A stretch of 64,000 bases of DNA from Inquilinus sp. Marseille-Q2685 (GTDB taxonomy: Bacteria > Pseudomonadota > Alphaproteobacteria > DSM-16000 > Inquilinaceae): the NCBI RefSeq assembly GCF_916619195.1, contig NZ_CAKAKL010000003.1, positions 186,001 to 250,000 of the forward strand, in the 5' to 3' direction. The notes below the pieces were generated by a model. That model did no database searches, was not told the origin of the DNA, and worked only from the letters and a program-made list of their open reading frames with translations. Of the stretch, positions 1 to 11,322 are shown in pieces (position 1 is the first letter of the stretch; the number at the start of each line of letters is the position of its first letter). Both the position numbers and the translations under genes were made by a program.

Positions 1-84
1 CAGATCCGGGCGCCGACCACCGCCGGCACCAACCCCGCGGCCGCGCCGCGGCGCCTGGCGCAGGCTTCGGAGACCCAGCCATGA
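1..84 (+). CDS. C-terminal end of an upstream protein (partial)
   Basis: The first frame is open from the left edge and ends in TGA at 82-84, giving 27 residues rich in Ala, Pro, Thr and Arg. The stop overlaps the start of the next gene as ATGA, so the two are probably co-transcribed and translationally coupled. The remaining piece is too short to identify. Because the following genes belong to a Tad/Flp pilus locus, an upstream Tad component (for example a TPR lipoprotein of the TadD type) is a reasonable guess, but this is inference from position only. Confidence 0.55.
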   Translation, partial: QIRAPTTAGTNPAAAPRRLAQASETQP

Positions 85-431
85 TCCGATCGGCCCCGAC
101 GAGAGCCCGCCTGTCGGCGCTGTGCGCTGCCCTCCTGCTGCTTCCGGCTGCCACGGCGGGGGCGCAGCAGGCGCTGGTGCCGGCCCGGCCGGCTGCGCAG
201 CCCGACTGGTTCGAATCCAACCGCACCCTTCAGGTTCTCCGGGCGCAGCAGCAGCAGGGGCTTCGCCCGGCCGGCCAGGGCGGCCTTGCGGCCGGCGAGG
301 CGGAGCAGATCTATCACAACTACATGCAGCAGATCGGCAAGCCGCTTCCGAGCGGGACCGGTCGATCTTATGGCGGGTCTGATCTCGGCTTCGGATCGGG
401 CATGAACGAGTCATCCGGGGGAAGGCCATGA
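81..431 (+). CDS. Small exported protein of a Tad pilus locus, DUF3613-like
   Basis: The 116-residue product starts with a charged N-region and a hydrophobic stretch at about residues 11-27, followed by A-G-A-Q-Q, so a Sec signal peptide cut near residue 28 is likely. The mature part is short and Gln-rich (a QQQQ run near residue 57). It contains a segment around residues 75-90 (AEQIYHNYMQQIGKPLP) resembling the Y-x-x-Y/L...P-I-P signature of small DUF3613-type proteins found beside tad genes. It overlaps both neighbours by 4 bases (ATGA), which indicates a coupled operon. Function is unknown; a periplasmic accessory role in Flp pilus assembly is inferred from context. Confidence 0.6.
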   Translation: MIRSAPTRARLSALCAALLLLPAATAGAQQALVPARPAAQPDWFESNRTLQVLRAQQQQGLRPAGQGGLAAGEAEQIYHNYMQQIGKPLPSGTGRSYGGSDLGFGSGMNESSGGRP

Positions 432-2272
432 GGCCCAGCGTCCTGCGATCGTCCCTCGGCGACCGGGGCGCGATCGCGCCGTTCGCCGCCCTCATGCTGA
501 TGCCGCTGATCGGCGCGACAGCTCTGGCGACGGATGTCGGCCTCTGGTACGCCCAGCGCCGGCACTTGCAGGCGGCCGCCGACATGGCGGCGCTGTCGGC
601 CGTGCAGAACCCGGCCGAGGCCTCGGCCATCGCTGGCGACCTGCTGCAGCGCAACGGTTTCGACACTGAGGCGCTGGAGTCCACAACTCTCGGCACCTAC
701 TGCCCGGACGTCGCCATTGCTCCCTCCGTCCGATTTGTGCCGGGCCTCGCTACCTGTCCGGACGGGACCAACCCGCCGGCGGCGAACGCGGTCATGGTAT
801 CGGCCAAGACGACCGTGCCGGGCTTTCTGTCCCGCGCCCTGCTGCAGGACGACGGCGGTGGGCAGATCGGCGGCACGCCGGGCTCGGATGATCCGAATCT
901 CCACCGGGTCAGCGTCCAGGCCACCGCCGCGCGCATCGACGAAGCCGGATTCCAGGCCGGGACCGGCTTGGTCGAGGTCGATACGCAGAGAAGCGCGCTG
1001 CTCAACGCAGTGCTGGGCAATGTACTCGGCACTCAGATCCAGCTTACGGCAGTCCACTACCAGGGACTCCTGAACACCAATATCGACGCGCTGACCTTCC
1101 TCGATGCGCTCGCGGTCCGCGCCGATATCTCAGCAGGCACCTATGACGGGCTGCTGGACACGGATGTCGGCGTCGGCGTGCTGCTGCAGGCGGCGATCGA
1201 TGCCTTGAACAAGGCCGGCAACATCGCCGGCATCGGCCTTCAAGCCATTGAAGGCTTGGTGGTGCTGCAGGGGCAGCTCGTCGGCAACCCCGACCTCAAG
1301 ATCGGCGACCTGATCGATCTCGGAGTCTGGAAGAACCTCCCGATCGGCGGATCGACGACACCGACGGCGCTGGCCGCCGACCTGAACGTCTTCCAGCTCG
1401 TCACGTTGGCCGTCCAGGTGGCCAACAAGCACAACGCCGTCTACATCCCGGCGATCAATGTAGGGCTGCCTGGGATTGCCTCGCTGCAGATCACGGCGAC
1501 GGTGATCGAGCCGCCGCAGTCGCCGCCCTTCGCTTTCGGGCCGGAAGGCATGCGGGTCCACACAGCACAGGTACGGCTGCAGCTCAAGCTGCAACTGCTG
1601 GACCTGTTCGGCCTTCTCGGCCAGGGCGTCCAACTGCCGCTCTACGTCGAAGCCGGCGAAGGCGATGCCGTGCTGAAGGACATCTCCTGCGGGATCGAAC
1701 CGGCCAAGGACGCCACCGTCACCGTCGCCGCCAAGAGCGGCGTGGCCAAGGCCTATATCGGCACGCTGCCGCCCGGTCTGATGAAGAATTTCGACCATGA
1801 GGTCTCGGTCAACGACATCCAGCCAGCGCCGCTGGTCGATGTCAGCGTGCTGGGAATCATCGGTCTTGTGCGGATCAACGGCCGGGCGAAGGTCGAGCTC
1901 GGGAGCGGTTCATATCAGGATCTTGTCTTCGACCGGGAGGACATCGACAACCACGTGGCGCAGTCGGTCGCCAGCGCCGGCATGGTCGACAATCTTCTCG
2001 CCAGCCTGGGCGGCGTCGATCCGTCCACCGGAAAGGCCAACCTGCAGCTGAGCGCCTGCGTCGTCAGCCTCGGCGGCCTCTGCCTGATCCCGGTCGCCCC
2101 CGAGGCGCTCGGCAAGACGGTCGGCGCACTGCATCAGCTTCTCAATCCTGTGATCAATGGGCTCCTCGATCCGTTGGTCGACAACCTGCTCGCCGCCCTG
2201 GGCATCCGCCTGGGCGTCATGGATGTCGTCGTCACCGGCGTGCGCTGCGGCGTGCCCGTGCTGATCCGATGA
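428..2272 (+). CDS. TadG-like Flp pilus-associated protein
   Basis: The 614-residue protein begins with the TadE/TadG-type N-terminus: a short basic stretch, DRGAIAPFAALMLMPLIG, one membrane helix (about residues 14-35), then DVGLWYAQRRHLQAAADMAAL. That segment is typical of the pseudopilin-like N-domain of TadG. The long remainder (about 50-614) is extracytoplasmic, rich in Leu, Val and Gly, with several Cys near the C-terminus, but has no von Willebrand motif I can point to. TadG-class proteins anchor or tune the Flp pilus in the envelope. It overlaps the upstream gene by 4 bases and lies about 70 bases before the pilin gene. Confidence 0.75.
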   Translation: MRPSVLRSSLGDRGAIAPFAALMLMPLIGATALATDVGLWYAQRRHLQAAADMAALSAVQNPAEASAIAGDLLQRNGFDTEALESTTLGTYCPDVAIAPSVRFVPGLATCPDGTNPPAANAVMVSAKTTVPGFLSRALLQDDGGGQIGGTPGSDDPNLHRVSVQATAARIDEAGFQAGTGLVEVDTQRSALLNAVLGNVLGTQIQLTAVHYQGLLNTNIDALTFLDALAVRADISAGTYDGLLDTDVGVGVLLQAAIDALNKAGNIAGIGLQAIEGLVVLQGQLVGNPDLKIGDLIDLGVWKNLPIGGSTTPTALAADLNVFQLVTLAVQVANKHNAVYIPAINVGLPGIASLQITATVIEPPQSPPFAFGPEGMRVHTAQVRLQLKLQLLDLFGLLGQGVQLPLYVEAGEGDAVLKDISCGIEPAKDATVTVAAKSGVAKAYIGTLPPGLMKNFDHEVSVNDIQPAPLVDVSVLGIIGLVRINGRAKVELGSGSYQDLVFDREDIDNHVAQSVASAGMVDNLLASLGGVDPSTGKANLQLSACVVSLGGLCLIPVAPEALGKTVGALHQLLNPVINGLLDPLVDNLLAALGIRLGVMDVVVTGVRCGVPVLIR

Positions 2273-2344
2273 CGGGACACCGCCGGCGGCGCCGGGGCCG
2301 TCGATGGGGTGGAGTTGATCCCGGCTATTTCAGGAGGTCACATC

Positions 2345-2530
2345 ATGTTGCGGAAGTTTTTCAACAAGGCTCGCAAGGTCGCTCAGGACGATCAGGGCAT
2401 TACGGCCGTCGAGTACGCCGTCCTTGGCGCTCTGGTTGCCGTCGGGCTGGTTGCCGCTGTTCCCAGTCTGCTCGCCGCGTTTACTGCGGCATTCGCCAGA
2501 ATCGCCTCTGCCATTAGTGGTACCCCTTGA
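2345..2530 (+). CDS. flp: Flp-family type IVb pilin
   Basis: The start at 2345 was chosen because a strong Shine-Dalgarno (AGGAGGT) ends about 7 bases before it. The 61-residue product has a short basic leader, then QDDQGITAVEYAVLGALVAVGL, the Flp hallmark: Gly before the cleavage point, Glu five residues into the mature pilin, an adjacent Tyr, and a hydrophobic helix. The prepilin peptidase encoded at 3069 is expected to cut after the Gly. The mature pilin of about 40-45 residues would form the bundle-forming Flp pilus used for surface adhesion. The stop overlaps the region in which the next gene begins. Confidence 0.9.
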   Translation: MLRKFFNKARKVAQDDQGITAVEYAVLGALVAVGLVAAVPSLLAAFTAAFARIASAISGTP

Positions 2531-2568
2531 CGGGCATCGCATCGCGAAGCGAATTTTCCAACGAGTTC

Positions 2569-3069
2569 ATGGATATAGCCATGATCTTTTCTGCACGACG
2601 TGCAACTCGAGTGGCGGGCCGGCAACGGCCCGTCGCCTTCTCCGACGAGAGCGGGCTGGCCGCGGTCGAATTCGCCCTGGTCGCCCCGGTCTTCATCATG
2701 CTGCTCTTCGGCATCGTCATCTTCGGCATCCATTTCGGCACCTGGCTCGCCGTCAATCAGGCCGCAGCAGAGGGCGCCCGCGCCTCCGTCGCCGGCATGG
2801 ATCTGGATGAGCGCCGGGAGCTCGCGACCAGCACCGCCGAGGCCGTTCTCGCCGCCTATGGGCCGATCCTGGGCGACACCGGCTGGACGGTCGATGCCAA
2901 GGCCTCGGACTCCGACCCGCGCCTGTTCGAGGTGACGGTGACTTACGACCAGGCTGCGCGCAACGCGGCCTCTGGCCTTCAGGGCGACAGCGGGGACGAT
3001 GACTCCTTGATCGTGCTGCCGCTCTCCAATCCGACGGCCACCGCGACCGTCGCCAATGGCGGATATTGA
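2569..3069 (+). CDS. TadE-like pseudopilin
   Basis: A protein of about 166 residues with the TadE signature: a basic N-terminus, FSDESGLAAVEFALVAPVFIM and a membrane helix (about residues 22-45), then a periplasmic part. The E-F pair after the Gly is the pseudopilin processing signature. The start is uncertain. An upstream in-frame TTG at 2527 exists but gives an unusual leader, while ATG at 2569 or 2581 places the helix at a normal distance. No strong ribosome site decides between them. TadE proteins are minor pseudopilins needed for Flp pilus biogenesis. The stop overlaps the next start (TGATG). Confidence 0.8.
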   Translation: MDIAMIFSARRATRVAGRQRPVAFSDESGLAAVEFALVAPVFIMLLFGIVIFGIHFGTWLAVNQAAAEGARASVAGMDLDERRELATSTAEAVLAAYGPILGDTGWTVDAKASDSDPRLFEVTVTYDQAARNAASGLQGDSGDDDSLIVLPLSNPTATATVANGGY

Positions 3070-3542
3070 TGGCCGGTCTCGATTTCATCTTCCTCGGCCT
3101 TCTGGTCCTGCTGCTGCTGCCGATCGTGCTGATCGATCTGCGCGAGAGCCGGATCCCCAATGTCTGCAACCTGGCGCTGGCCGCGGGCGGGTTGGCCCAG
3201 GCCCTGGTCCGCAGCCCGACGCTGCAGACGCTCGGCCTGTCGCTCGGCGTCGCCGTGCTCACCTTCCTGCTCCTCGCCGGCACCGCCTGGCTGATGCAGA
3301 AAATCGACCGGCATGCCCGCATCGGCTGGGGCGACCTGAAGTTCCTGACCGCCGCCAGCCTCTGGGTCGGGCTGCAGGGCAGCCTGATCGTGCTGATCGT
3401 CGCCAGCCTGGTGGCGCTGCTGGCCACCCTGGCCATGGCCCCCTGGCGCGGCGTCCGCTGGCGCGAGATGCGGCCCTTCGGCCCGGCGCTCGCGGTCGGC
3501 CTGCTCGCCGTCACTGTCACGGTCTTCATCCGCGGGGCGTGA
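3069..3542 (+). CDS. cpaA: Prepilin peptidase, CpaA/TadV type (A24 family)
   Basis: The 157-residue, almost wholly hydrophobic protein carries the two aspartate motifs of A24 aspartic prepilin peptidases: LIDLRESRIPN near residue 22 and GWGDLKFLTA near residue 90. Its size fits the short CpaA/TadV subfamily, which lacks the methyltransferase domain of PilD. It would cleave the Flp pilin and TadE-like pseudopilins at the inner membrane. It starts within the preceding stop (TGATG) and is the last gene of the pilus operon; an A+T-rich gap of about 100 bases follows. Confidence 0.87.
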   Translation: MAGLDFIFLGLLVLLLLPIVLIDLRESRIPNVCNLALAAGGLAQALVRSPTLQTLGLSLGVAVLTFLLLAGTAWLMQKIDRHARIGWGDLKFLTAASLWVGLQGSLIVLIVASLVALLATLAMAPWRGVRWREMRPFGPALAVGLLAVTVTVFIRGA

Positions 3543-3646
3543 GTCTTTGTTGATTTTAGCAGAAGAATTTTGTTAATTAAACCGAACCCCTTCATCTTAC
3601 GCGACAATGGTGCTTAGCTGCTGCCATCCGTAGATGGGAGTCCATC

Positions 3647-4669
3647 ATGAGCACCGATGTGAATCGCCGCATCCTGCTGGCCGCGCGGCCGGTGGGGGAG
3701 CCGAAGGACAGCGACTTCCGCCTGGTCGAGGAGGCGGTGCCGGCGCCCGGCCCGGGCCAGCTTCTGATCCGCACGCTGTGGCTGTCGCTCGACCCCTATA
3801 TGCGCGGCCGGATGAGCGACGCGAAGTCCTATGCGGCGCCGGTCGAGATCGGCCAGGTCATGGTCGGCGGCGCGGTCGGCCGGATCGTCGCCTCGAACCA
3901 CCCCGGCTTCGTCCCGGGCGACATCGTCGAAGGCCGCACCGGCTGGCAAGATTACGCGCTGTCCGACGGCACCGGCCTGCGCAAGGTCGATCCGTCGCTG
4001 GGGCCGATCTCGACCGCGGTCGGCGTGCTCGGCATGCCCGGGATGACGGCCTATACCGGCCTCCTCACCATCGGGCAGCCGAAGCCGGGCGAGACCGTCG
4101 TGGTCTCGGCCGCCTCGGGGGCGGTCGGCGCGGTGGTCGGGCAGATCGCGAAGATCAAGGGCGCCCGCGTCGTGGGCATCGCCGGCGGGGCGGAGAAGGG
4201 CGCCTATCTGACCGGCGAGCTCGGCTTCGACGCCGCGGTCGACCACCGGGCGCCGGATTTTGCCGAGCAGCTGCGCGCGGCCGTGCCGGACGGGATCGAC
4301 GTCTATTTCGAGAATGTCGGCGGAGCGGTGTGGGAAACGGTGTGGCCGCTGCTGAATCCCTTCGCCCGGGTTCCGGTCTGCGGCCTGATCGCCCAGTACA
4401 ACGCCACCGGCCTGCCGCCGGGGCCGAACCTGGTGCCGGCGGTGATGCGCGACGTGCTGTCGAAGCGGCTGACCCTGCGCGGCTTCATCGTCAGCGACTT
4501 CGCCGACCAGCACGCCGCCTTCCTGCGCGACGTCTCCGGCTGGATCCGCGAGGGGAAGCTCCGCTACCGCGAGGATGTGGCGGAGGGGCTGGAGAACGCG
4601 CCCCGGACCTTCCTGCGGCTGTTCCGGGGCGAGAATTTCGGCAAGCTCCTGGTCAAGGTGGCGGAGTAG
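3647..4669 (+). CDS. Zinc-independent NADP-dependent oxidoreductase, CurA/YncB-like MDR family
   Basis: The 340-residue protein has the medium-chain dehydrogenase/reductase layout without zinc ligands: an N-terminal catalytic fold with LSLDPYMRGRM (about residues 46-56), and a cofactor fold with VVVSAASGAVGAVVGQIAK (about 150-168), where the AASGAVG loop binds NADP(H). VYFENVGG and the C-terminal FRGENFGKLLVKV are typical of bacterial leukotriene-B4-12-hydroxydehydrogenase-like and curcumin-reductase-like enzymes. It probably reduces alpha,beta-unsaturated carbonyls; the real substrate cannot be read from sequence. It stands alone between the pilus operon and convergent small genes. Confidence 0.88.
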   Translation: MSTDVNRRILLAARPVGEPKDSDFRLVEEAVPAPGPGQLLIRTLWLSLDPYMRGRMSDAKSYAAPVEIGQVMVGGAVGRIVASNHPGFVPGDIVEGRTGWQDYALSDGTGLRKVDPSLGPISTAVGVLGMPGMTAYTGLLTIGQPKPGETVVVSAASGAVGAVVGQIAKIKGARVVGIAGGAEKGAYLTGELGFDAAVDHRAPDFAEQLRAAVPDGIDVYFENVGGAVWETVWPLLNPFARVPVCGLIAQYNATGLPPGPNLVPAVMRDVLSKRLTLRGFIVSDFADQHAAFLRDVSGWIREGKLRYREDVAEGLENAPRTFLRLFRGENFGKLLVKVAE

Positions 4670-4681
4670 CCGCCGGCGGGG

Positions 4682-4918
4682 TCACAGGAGCATCCGCCCG
4701 GCCATGGCCATGAGGCCGATGCGCGTGGTGGCGGCCTCGAAATCCGTCTCCAGCGGCAGGCCGAGGTCGCTGCGGGCGGAGTCGCTCAGCGTCTCCATCC
4801 GCAGCCGGGTCTGCCGCGCGGCCGGTCGTGCCGGTCCGCCGGCGACGCGGCGCCAGATCCGCTCCAGGAGGCTGGCGGGGCGCTGACGCAGCGGCAGGCG
4901 CAGGGCATGGGTGCTCAT
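4682..4918 (-). CDS. Small basic protein with DUF1127-like C-terminal motif
   Basis: A 78-residue Arg/Leu-rich protein. The segment about residues 42-53 (ETLSDSARSDLGLP) resembles the L-S-D-x-x-L-x-D-I/L-G-L motif of DUF1127 proteins, small alphaproteobacterial proteins linked in some species to RNA maturation and stress or phosphate responses. Assignment is tentative because the helix before the motif is unusually proline-rich. Its start overlaps the stop of the upstream small gene by 4 bases, so the two form a tiny operon transcribed away from the LysR gene. Confidence 0.5.
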   Translation of the reverse strand: MSTHALRLPLRQRPASLLERIWRRVAGGPARPAARQTRLRMETLSDSARSDLGLPLETDFEAATTRIGLMAMAGRMLL

Positions 4919-5112
4919 GACGATCTCCTTGAAGCCATCGCAATCGGACAGGCGGCCGCCTTCGGCACCGGCGGCGGGGCCGTGTCGATGCCGTAGCGGC
5001 CGATGATCACCGGGCCGGTGGCGTCGGACACCGTGACCACGGTCTCGGCCGCGGCGCCGGGCCGGGCCCGGTACATCACCACCTCCGTCAGCACGGCCAT
5101 CGGATCCTCCAT
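4915..5112 (-). CDS. Small hypothetical protein
   Basis: An open frame of 65 residues (61 if translation begins at the Met at 5100, MAVLTEVVMYRARPG). No domain recognised. It contains a short beta-like core (VTVSDATGPVIIGRYGIDTA) and a Cys near the C-terminus. It is 4-base-overlapped with the following small gene and is divergent from the LysR-type regulator at 5320, with which it shares a 200-base intergenic region containing an inverted repeat. A role as a LysR target is possible but unproven. Confidence 0.45.
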   Translation of the reverse strand: MEDPMAVLTEVVMYRARPGAAAETVVTVSDATGPVIIGRYGIDTAPPPVPKAAACPIAMASRRSS

Positions 5113-5160
5113 CTCCGGCCTCGGCGGTCCGAGGCGATGGTGGAAGACTACGCCACCCCT

Positions 5161-5180
5161 CCTGACATCATCCTGTCAGG
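5161..5180. promoter_or_regulatory. Inverted repeat in divergent promoter region, candidate LysR operator
   Basis: CCTGACA and TGTCAGG form perfect 7-base arms around a 6-base spacer. The repeat lies between the two divergent units (starts at 5112 and 5320), the usual place for an operator shared by a LysR-type regulator and its target. Binding is inferred, not shown. Confidence 0.4.
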
Positions 5181-5319
5181 AGAGATGCGCGGACCGATGC
5201 ATTCCGGGTGATCGCGAGGCGGTCGCGAAGTGGAAGATGAGGCTGAACGCCGGCGTACACCATTCGACAATATCGAGGAGGGGCTGTACGTTTCCGTTCA
5301 GGATGCAGGAAGGCCGGCT

Positions 5320-6264
5320 ATGACCGACTGGGACGATCTGCGGGTGATCCACGCGGTGGCCGAGACCGGCAGCCTGTCGGCGGCGGCGCGGCGCCTCGGC
5401 CTCAGCCAGCCGACCATCGGCCGCCGGGTCCAGGCGCTGGAGGAGCGGCTGGGATTGATCCTGTTCGAGCGCAGCGCCGATGGCTACCGCCCGACCGCGG
5501 CGGGGGAGGCGCTGCTGCCGTATCTGCGGGCCATGGCGGAATCGGCGGCGGCGCTGGAGCGCGAGGCGCGGATCCAGGCCGATCCCGGCACCGGGCTGGT
5601 GCGGGTCGCCGCCGGCGGCTGGGCCAGCCGCTTCCTGGCCGAAAGGCTGTCCCGGCTGCGCGAGGCGCTGCCCGGCATCGACCTCGCCGTGGATTTCGAA
5701 CGGCAGCTGCCGAATCTGGGTGATGATTCGGTGCATCTCGGCGTCTATGCCTCCGTGCCGGAGCTGCCGGGCCTGCGGTCCCGTCTGGTCGCCCGGTCCG
5801 CCTACGCCATCTACGGCGCGCGGGCCTATGTCGACCGGCATCCGGAGGCCTGGTCCGAGGCGCGCTTCGCCGCCTGCGACTGGGTGATCTACGACAACGA
5901 GCGGGTGCGGGTCGGCAGCGACGTCGACGGCTATCCGCTCGACCGGCAGCTCGCATCGGCCGGAAACACCGGGATCCTGCGCCTGACCACCACCGACCTG
6001 ATGCTGTCGGCGCTGCTGTCCGGCGCCGGGCTGGCGCTGATCCCCTGCTTCGTCGGCGACGCGCATCCGGACCTGGTGCGGGTGTCGCCGCCGGTGCCGG
6101 CGATGGAGCACCGCTACCGCCTGATCGTGCACCAGGATGTCGGCCGCTCGCCCCGAATCGCCCGGGCCAAGGAGGCGATCGCCGCCCTGTTCGCGGCCGA
6201 GCGCCGGCTGCTGGAAGGCGAGGCGGGGGCGGCGGACCGGACCGGCGCGCCGGTCCCGGCCTGA
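5320..6264 (+). CDS. LysR-family transcriptional regulator
   Basis: The 314-residue protein starts at ATG 5320, preceded by AGGAAGG; the longer open frame upstream adds sequence unlike the family. Residues 1-60 form the winged helix-turn-helix (LRVIHAVAETGSLSAAARRLGLSQPT... with the following RRVQALEERLG), and residues about 90-290 form the LysR substrate-binding fold. The start motif and SGAGLALIPCF in the effector domain are family-typical. It is divergent from the two small genes and ends just before a convergent LysE exporter. The ligand is unknown. Confidence 0.88.
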   Translation: MTDWDDLRVIHAVAETGSLSAAARRLGLSQPTIGRRVQALEERLGLILFERSADGYRPTAAGEALLPYLRAMAESAAALEREARIQADPGTGLVRVAAGGWASRFLAERLSRLREALPGIDLAVDFERQLPNLGDDSVHLGVYASVPELPGLRSRLVARSAYAIYGARAYVDRHPEAWSEARFAACDWVIYDNERVRVGSDVDGYPLDRQLASAGNTGILRLTTTDLMLSALLSGAGLALIPCFVGDAHPDLVRVSPPVPAMEHRYRLIVHQDVGRSPRIARAKEAIAALFAAERRLLEGEAGAADRTGAPVPA

Positions 6265-6266
6265 TC

Positions 6267-6872
6267 TCAGCCGCGGCTGGCGATCAGCGCGGCCGACCCC
6301 GCCATCATCGCGGCGGCGGAGCGGTTGGCCAGGCGCAGCCGGCGCGGCGAGCGGAAGAAGCGGCGGGCGCGCGCGGCGCCCAGCACATAGGCCGACTGCA
6401 CCAGCATGTCGATGCCGACCTGCACCGCGAACACCGCGGCGATGCCGGCCGCGTCCAGCGTCGTCAGGTCCAGCACCTGCGGCAGCACCGCGCCAAAGAA
6501 CACCACCGCCTTGGGGTTGCCGAGGGTCAGCGCCGCCCCGCCCAGGATCCCGCCCGCCCGGCGCGGCGCCGCGTCGGGCTCGACCGCCGGCGCGCGCCAC
6601 AGCTTCCATGCCAGGACGATCAGATAGGCGATGCCGGCCCATTTCACGGCGACGAAGACCGGTTCATAGGCCAGGGCCAGCGCCGACAGGCCGAACACCG
6701 CGGCGGCAAGCCACAGCGCGTTGCCCGCGACCATGCCGAGGACGAAGGGCAGGGCCTCGCCGGCGCCGCGCGACAGCACCCGGGCCACCAGCGCCGTCTG
6801 GGCCGGCCCGGGGACCAGGGCGGCGAGGGCGACGGGCACGGCGAAGAGGGCGAGCGCTGCGGGGGTGATCAT
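6267..6872 (-). CDS. LysE/RhtB-family amino-acid exporter
   Basis: The start at 6872 gives a 201-residue protein beginning MITPAALALFAVPVALAALVPGP. The first helix followed by V-P-G-P matches the LysE family. About six hydrophobic segments follow, with GNPKAVVFFGAVLPQ in the middle, the conserved N-P-K/G loop of the family. Such proteins export amino acids or related metabolites across the inner membrane; substrate cannot be assigned. A longer reading to 6941 adds a Pro/Gly-rich stretch that does not fit. Confidence 0.85.
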   Translation of the reverse strand: MITPAALALFAVPVALAALVPGPAQTALVARVLSRGAGEALPFVLGMVAGNALWLAAAVFGLSALALAYEPVFVAVKWAGIAYLIVLAWKLWRAPAVEPDAAPRRAGGILGGAALTLGNPKAVVFFGAVLPQVLDLTTLDAAGIAAVFAVQVGIDMLVQSAYVLGAARARRFFRSPRRLRLANRSAAAMMAGSAALIASRG

Positions 6873-7033
6873 GGTGGCGGCCTGCCGATGGAGTGGACGA
6901 TTCAACATAGCGCGGCCGGCACCGCCGGGGGAGCGCGGCATCGCCCGGCTGCATGGCTGGCCGGCGTTCGCACGGCCCGCTTCCGCCGTCGCGCTCTGCT
7001 AGGCTGCCGCTCCGAGGGAGGAGAGGCGCCGCG

Positions 7034-8428
7034 ATGTACCAGGTTCCGATCCGGCCGGGCGAAAGCTGGATGCGCGCCCGGGTCCGGCGACATGTCCATG
7101 AGCTGCTGCGGCTGGCGCTGCCGGTGATCGTCGCCCGCGCCGGGCTGATCCTGATGGCGCTGGTCGACACCCTGTTCGTCGGCCGCTACGGCAGCGCCGA
7201 CCTGGCCCATCTGTCGATCGCCAACGCGCCGATCGGCGCCATGATCGGCACCTCCACCGGCCTCGTCATCGGCACGCTGGTGATGACCGCCAACGCCCTC
7301 GGCCGCGGCCGGCCCGGCGAATGCGGCGCGGTCTGGCATCGGGCGCTGATCTATGGCGGCGCCATCGGCCTGGTGCTGGCCGTGCTGTGCCATTTCATCG
7401 AACCGCTGCTGATCCTGTCCGGCCAGACGCCGGAGCTGTCGAAGGCCGGCGCGGACATCGCCATCGTGCTGGGCTGGGGCATGCCGGCGGCGGTGGTCTA
7501 CACCGTCACCGCCTTCTTCCTGGAAGGGCTGAAGCGGCCGGTGCCGGGCATGATCGCGATGATCGCCGCCAACATCCTGAACGCGCTGGTCAACTGGCTC
7601 CTGGTGTTCGGCGTCGCCGGTCTGCCGGAGCTCGGGGCGCTGGGCGCGGCCTGGGCCAGCACCGCCTCGCGCGTGTTCCTGGCGGCCAGCCTGGTCGCCT
7701 ATGTCTGGTGGATGCGCGACCGCGACGCCTACGGCATCCGCCGCTGGCGGGGCTGGCGCTGGCGCGACTGGTCGAAGCAGCGCCAGCTCGGCTACGGCGG
7801 CGGCCTCAGCATCTTCATCGAATCGGGCGCCTTCACCGCGCTGACCTTCTTCGCCGGGCTGCTCGGCACCCTGCCGCTCGCCGCCTATTCGATCGGCCTC
7901 AACCTGATCGCCCTGATCTTCATGGTGGCGCTCGGCCTCGCCTCCGCCACGGCGGTCCGGGTTGGCATCGCCCATGGCCGGCACGACCTCAAGGACATGG
8001 TGCTGGCCGGCTGGGTCGGGCTCGGCGTCAACAGCGTGGTCATGGTGCTGCTCGGGGCCGTGCTGTGGCTGTTCGCCCGGCCGATCGCCGAGGCCTACAC
8101 CAGCGATCCGGCGCTGATCCCGCTGGTGGTGCCGGTGGTCCTGGTCTCGACCTTCATCCTGCTGGTCGATGGCGGCCAGGTGGTGGTGGCCAACGCGCTG
8201 CGCGGCCGCGGCGACGTGGTGGTGCCGACGCTGCTGCACACCATCTCCTACGTCCTGGTGATGACGCCGCTGGGCTGGCTCCTCGGCGTCCATCTCGGCC
8301 GCGGCGCGGTCGGGCTGTTCGAGGCGATCCTGATCGCCAGCGTGGTCTCGGTCGGCCTCCTGGCCGGCCGTTTCCACCTGCTGGCGCGCAGCGACGCCCG
8401 CGCCGCGACGGCGGGTGCCGCCGCCTGA
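7034..8428 (+). CDS. MATE-family efflux transporter
   Basis: A 464-residue protein with about 12 membrane segments and the MATE layout of two similar halves. Near the N-terminus it has LALPVIVARAGLILMALVDTLFVGRYG, where the L-P...V-D-x-x-F-V-G pattern is the family signature, and a mid-protein LVNWLLVFG segment. The start at 7034 follows GGAGAGG at good spacing. MATE proteins export cationic drugs and metabolites using Na+ or H+ gradients. It lies 84 bases before gyrA in the same direction, but nothing suggests a functional link. Confidence 0.88.
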   Translation: MYQVPIRPGESWMRARVRRHVHELLRLALPVIVARAGLILMALVDTLFVGRYGSADLAHLSIANAPIGAMIGTSTGLVIGTLVMTANALGRGRPGECGAVWHRALIYGGAIGLVLAVLCHFIEPLLILSGQTPELSKAGADIAIVLGWGMPAAVVYTVTAFFLEGLKRPVPGMIAMIAANILNALVNWLLVFGVAGLPELGALGAAWASTASRVFLAASLVAYVWWMRDRDAYGIRRWRGWRWRDWSKQRQLGYGGGLSIFIESGAFTALTFFAGLLGTLPLAAYSIGLNLIALIFMVALGLASATAVRVGIAHGRHDLKDMVLAGWVGLGVNSVVMVLLGAVLWLFARPIAEAYTSDPALIPLVVPVVLVSTFILLVDGGQVVVANALRGRGDVVVPTLLHTISYVLVMTPLGWLLGVHLGRGAVGLFEAILIASVVSVGLLAGRFHLLARSDARAATAGAAA

Positions 8429-8512
8429 TTGTTCGCAGGTGCGGAAACGTGCTAGCGTCGCCGCGCCCGGCAGGCTGCCCGGGCACGTCCTTTTGCCAGC
8501 CCGGACAGCGCT

Positions 8513-11308
<2,796 letters not shown>

Positions 11309-11322
11309 GGAAGGCCGCACGG

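Noticed and set aside
2527-2568. TTG start for the TadE-like gene
   Set aside because: It overlaps the pilin stop, but the extra 14 residues give an unusual leader; ATG at 2569 or 2581 is more plausible.
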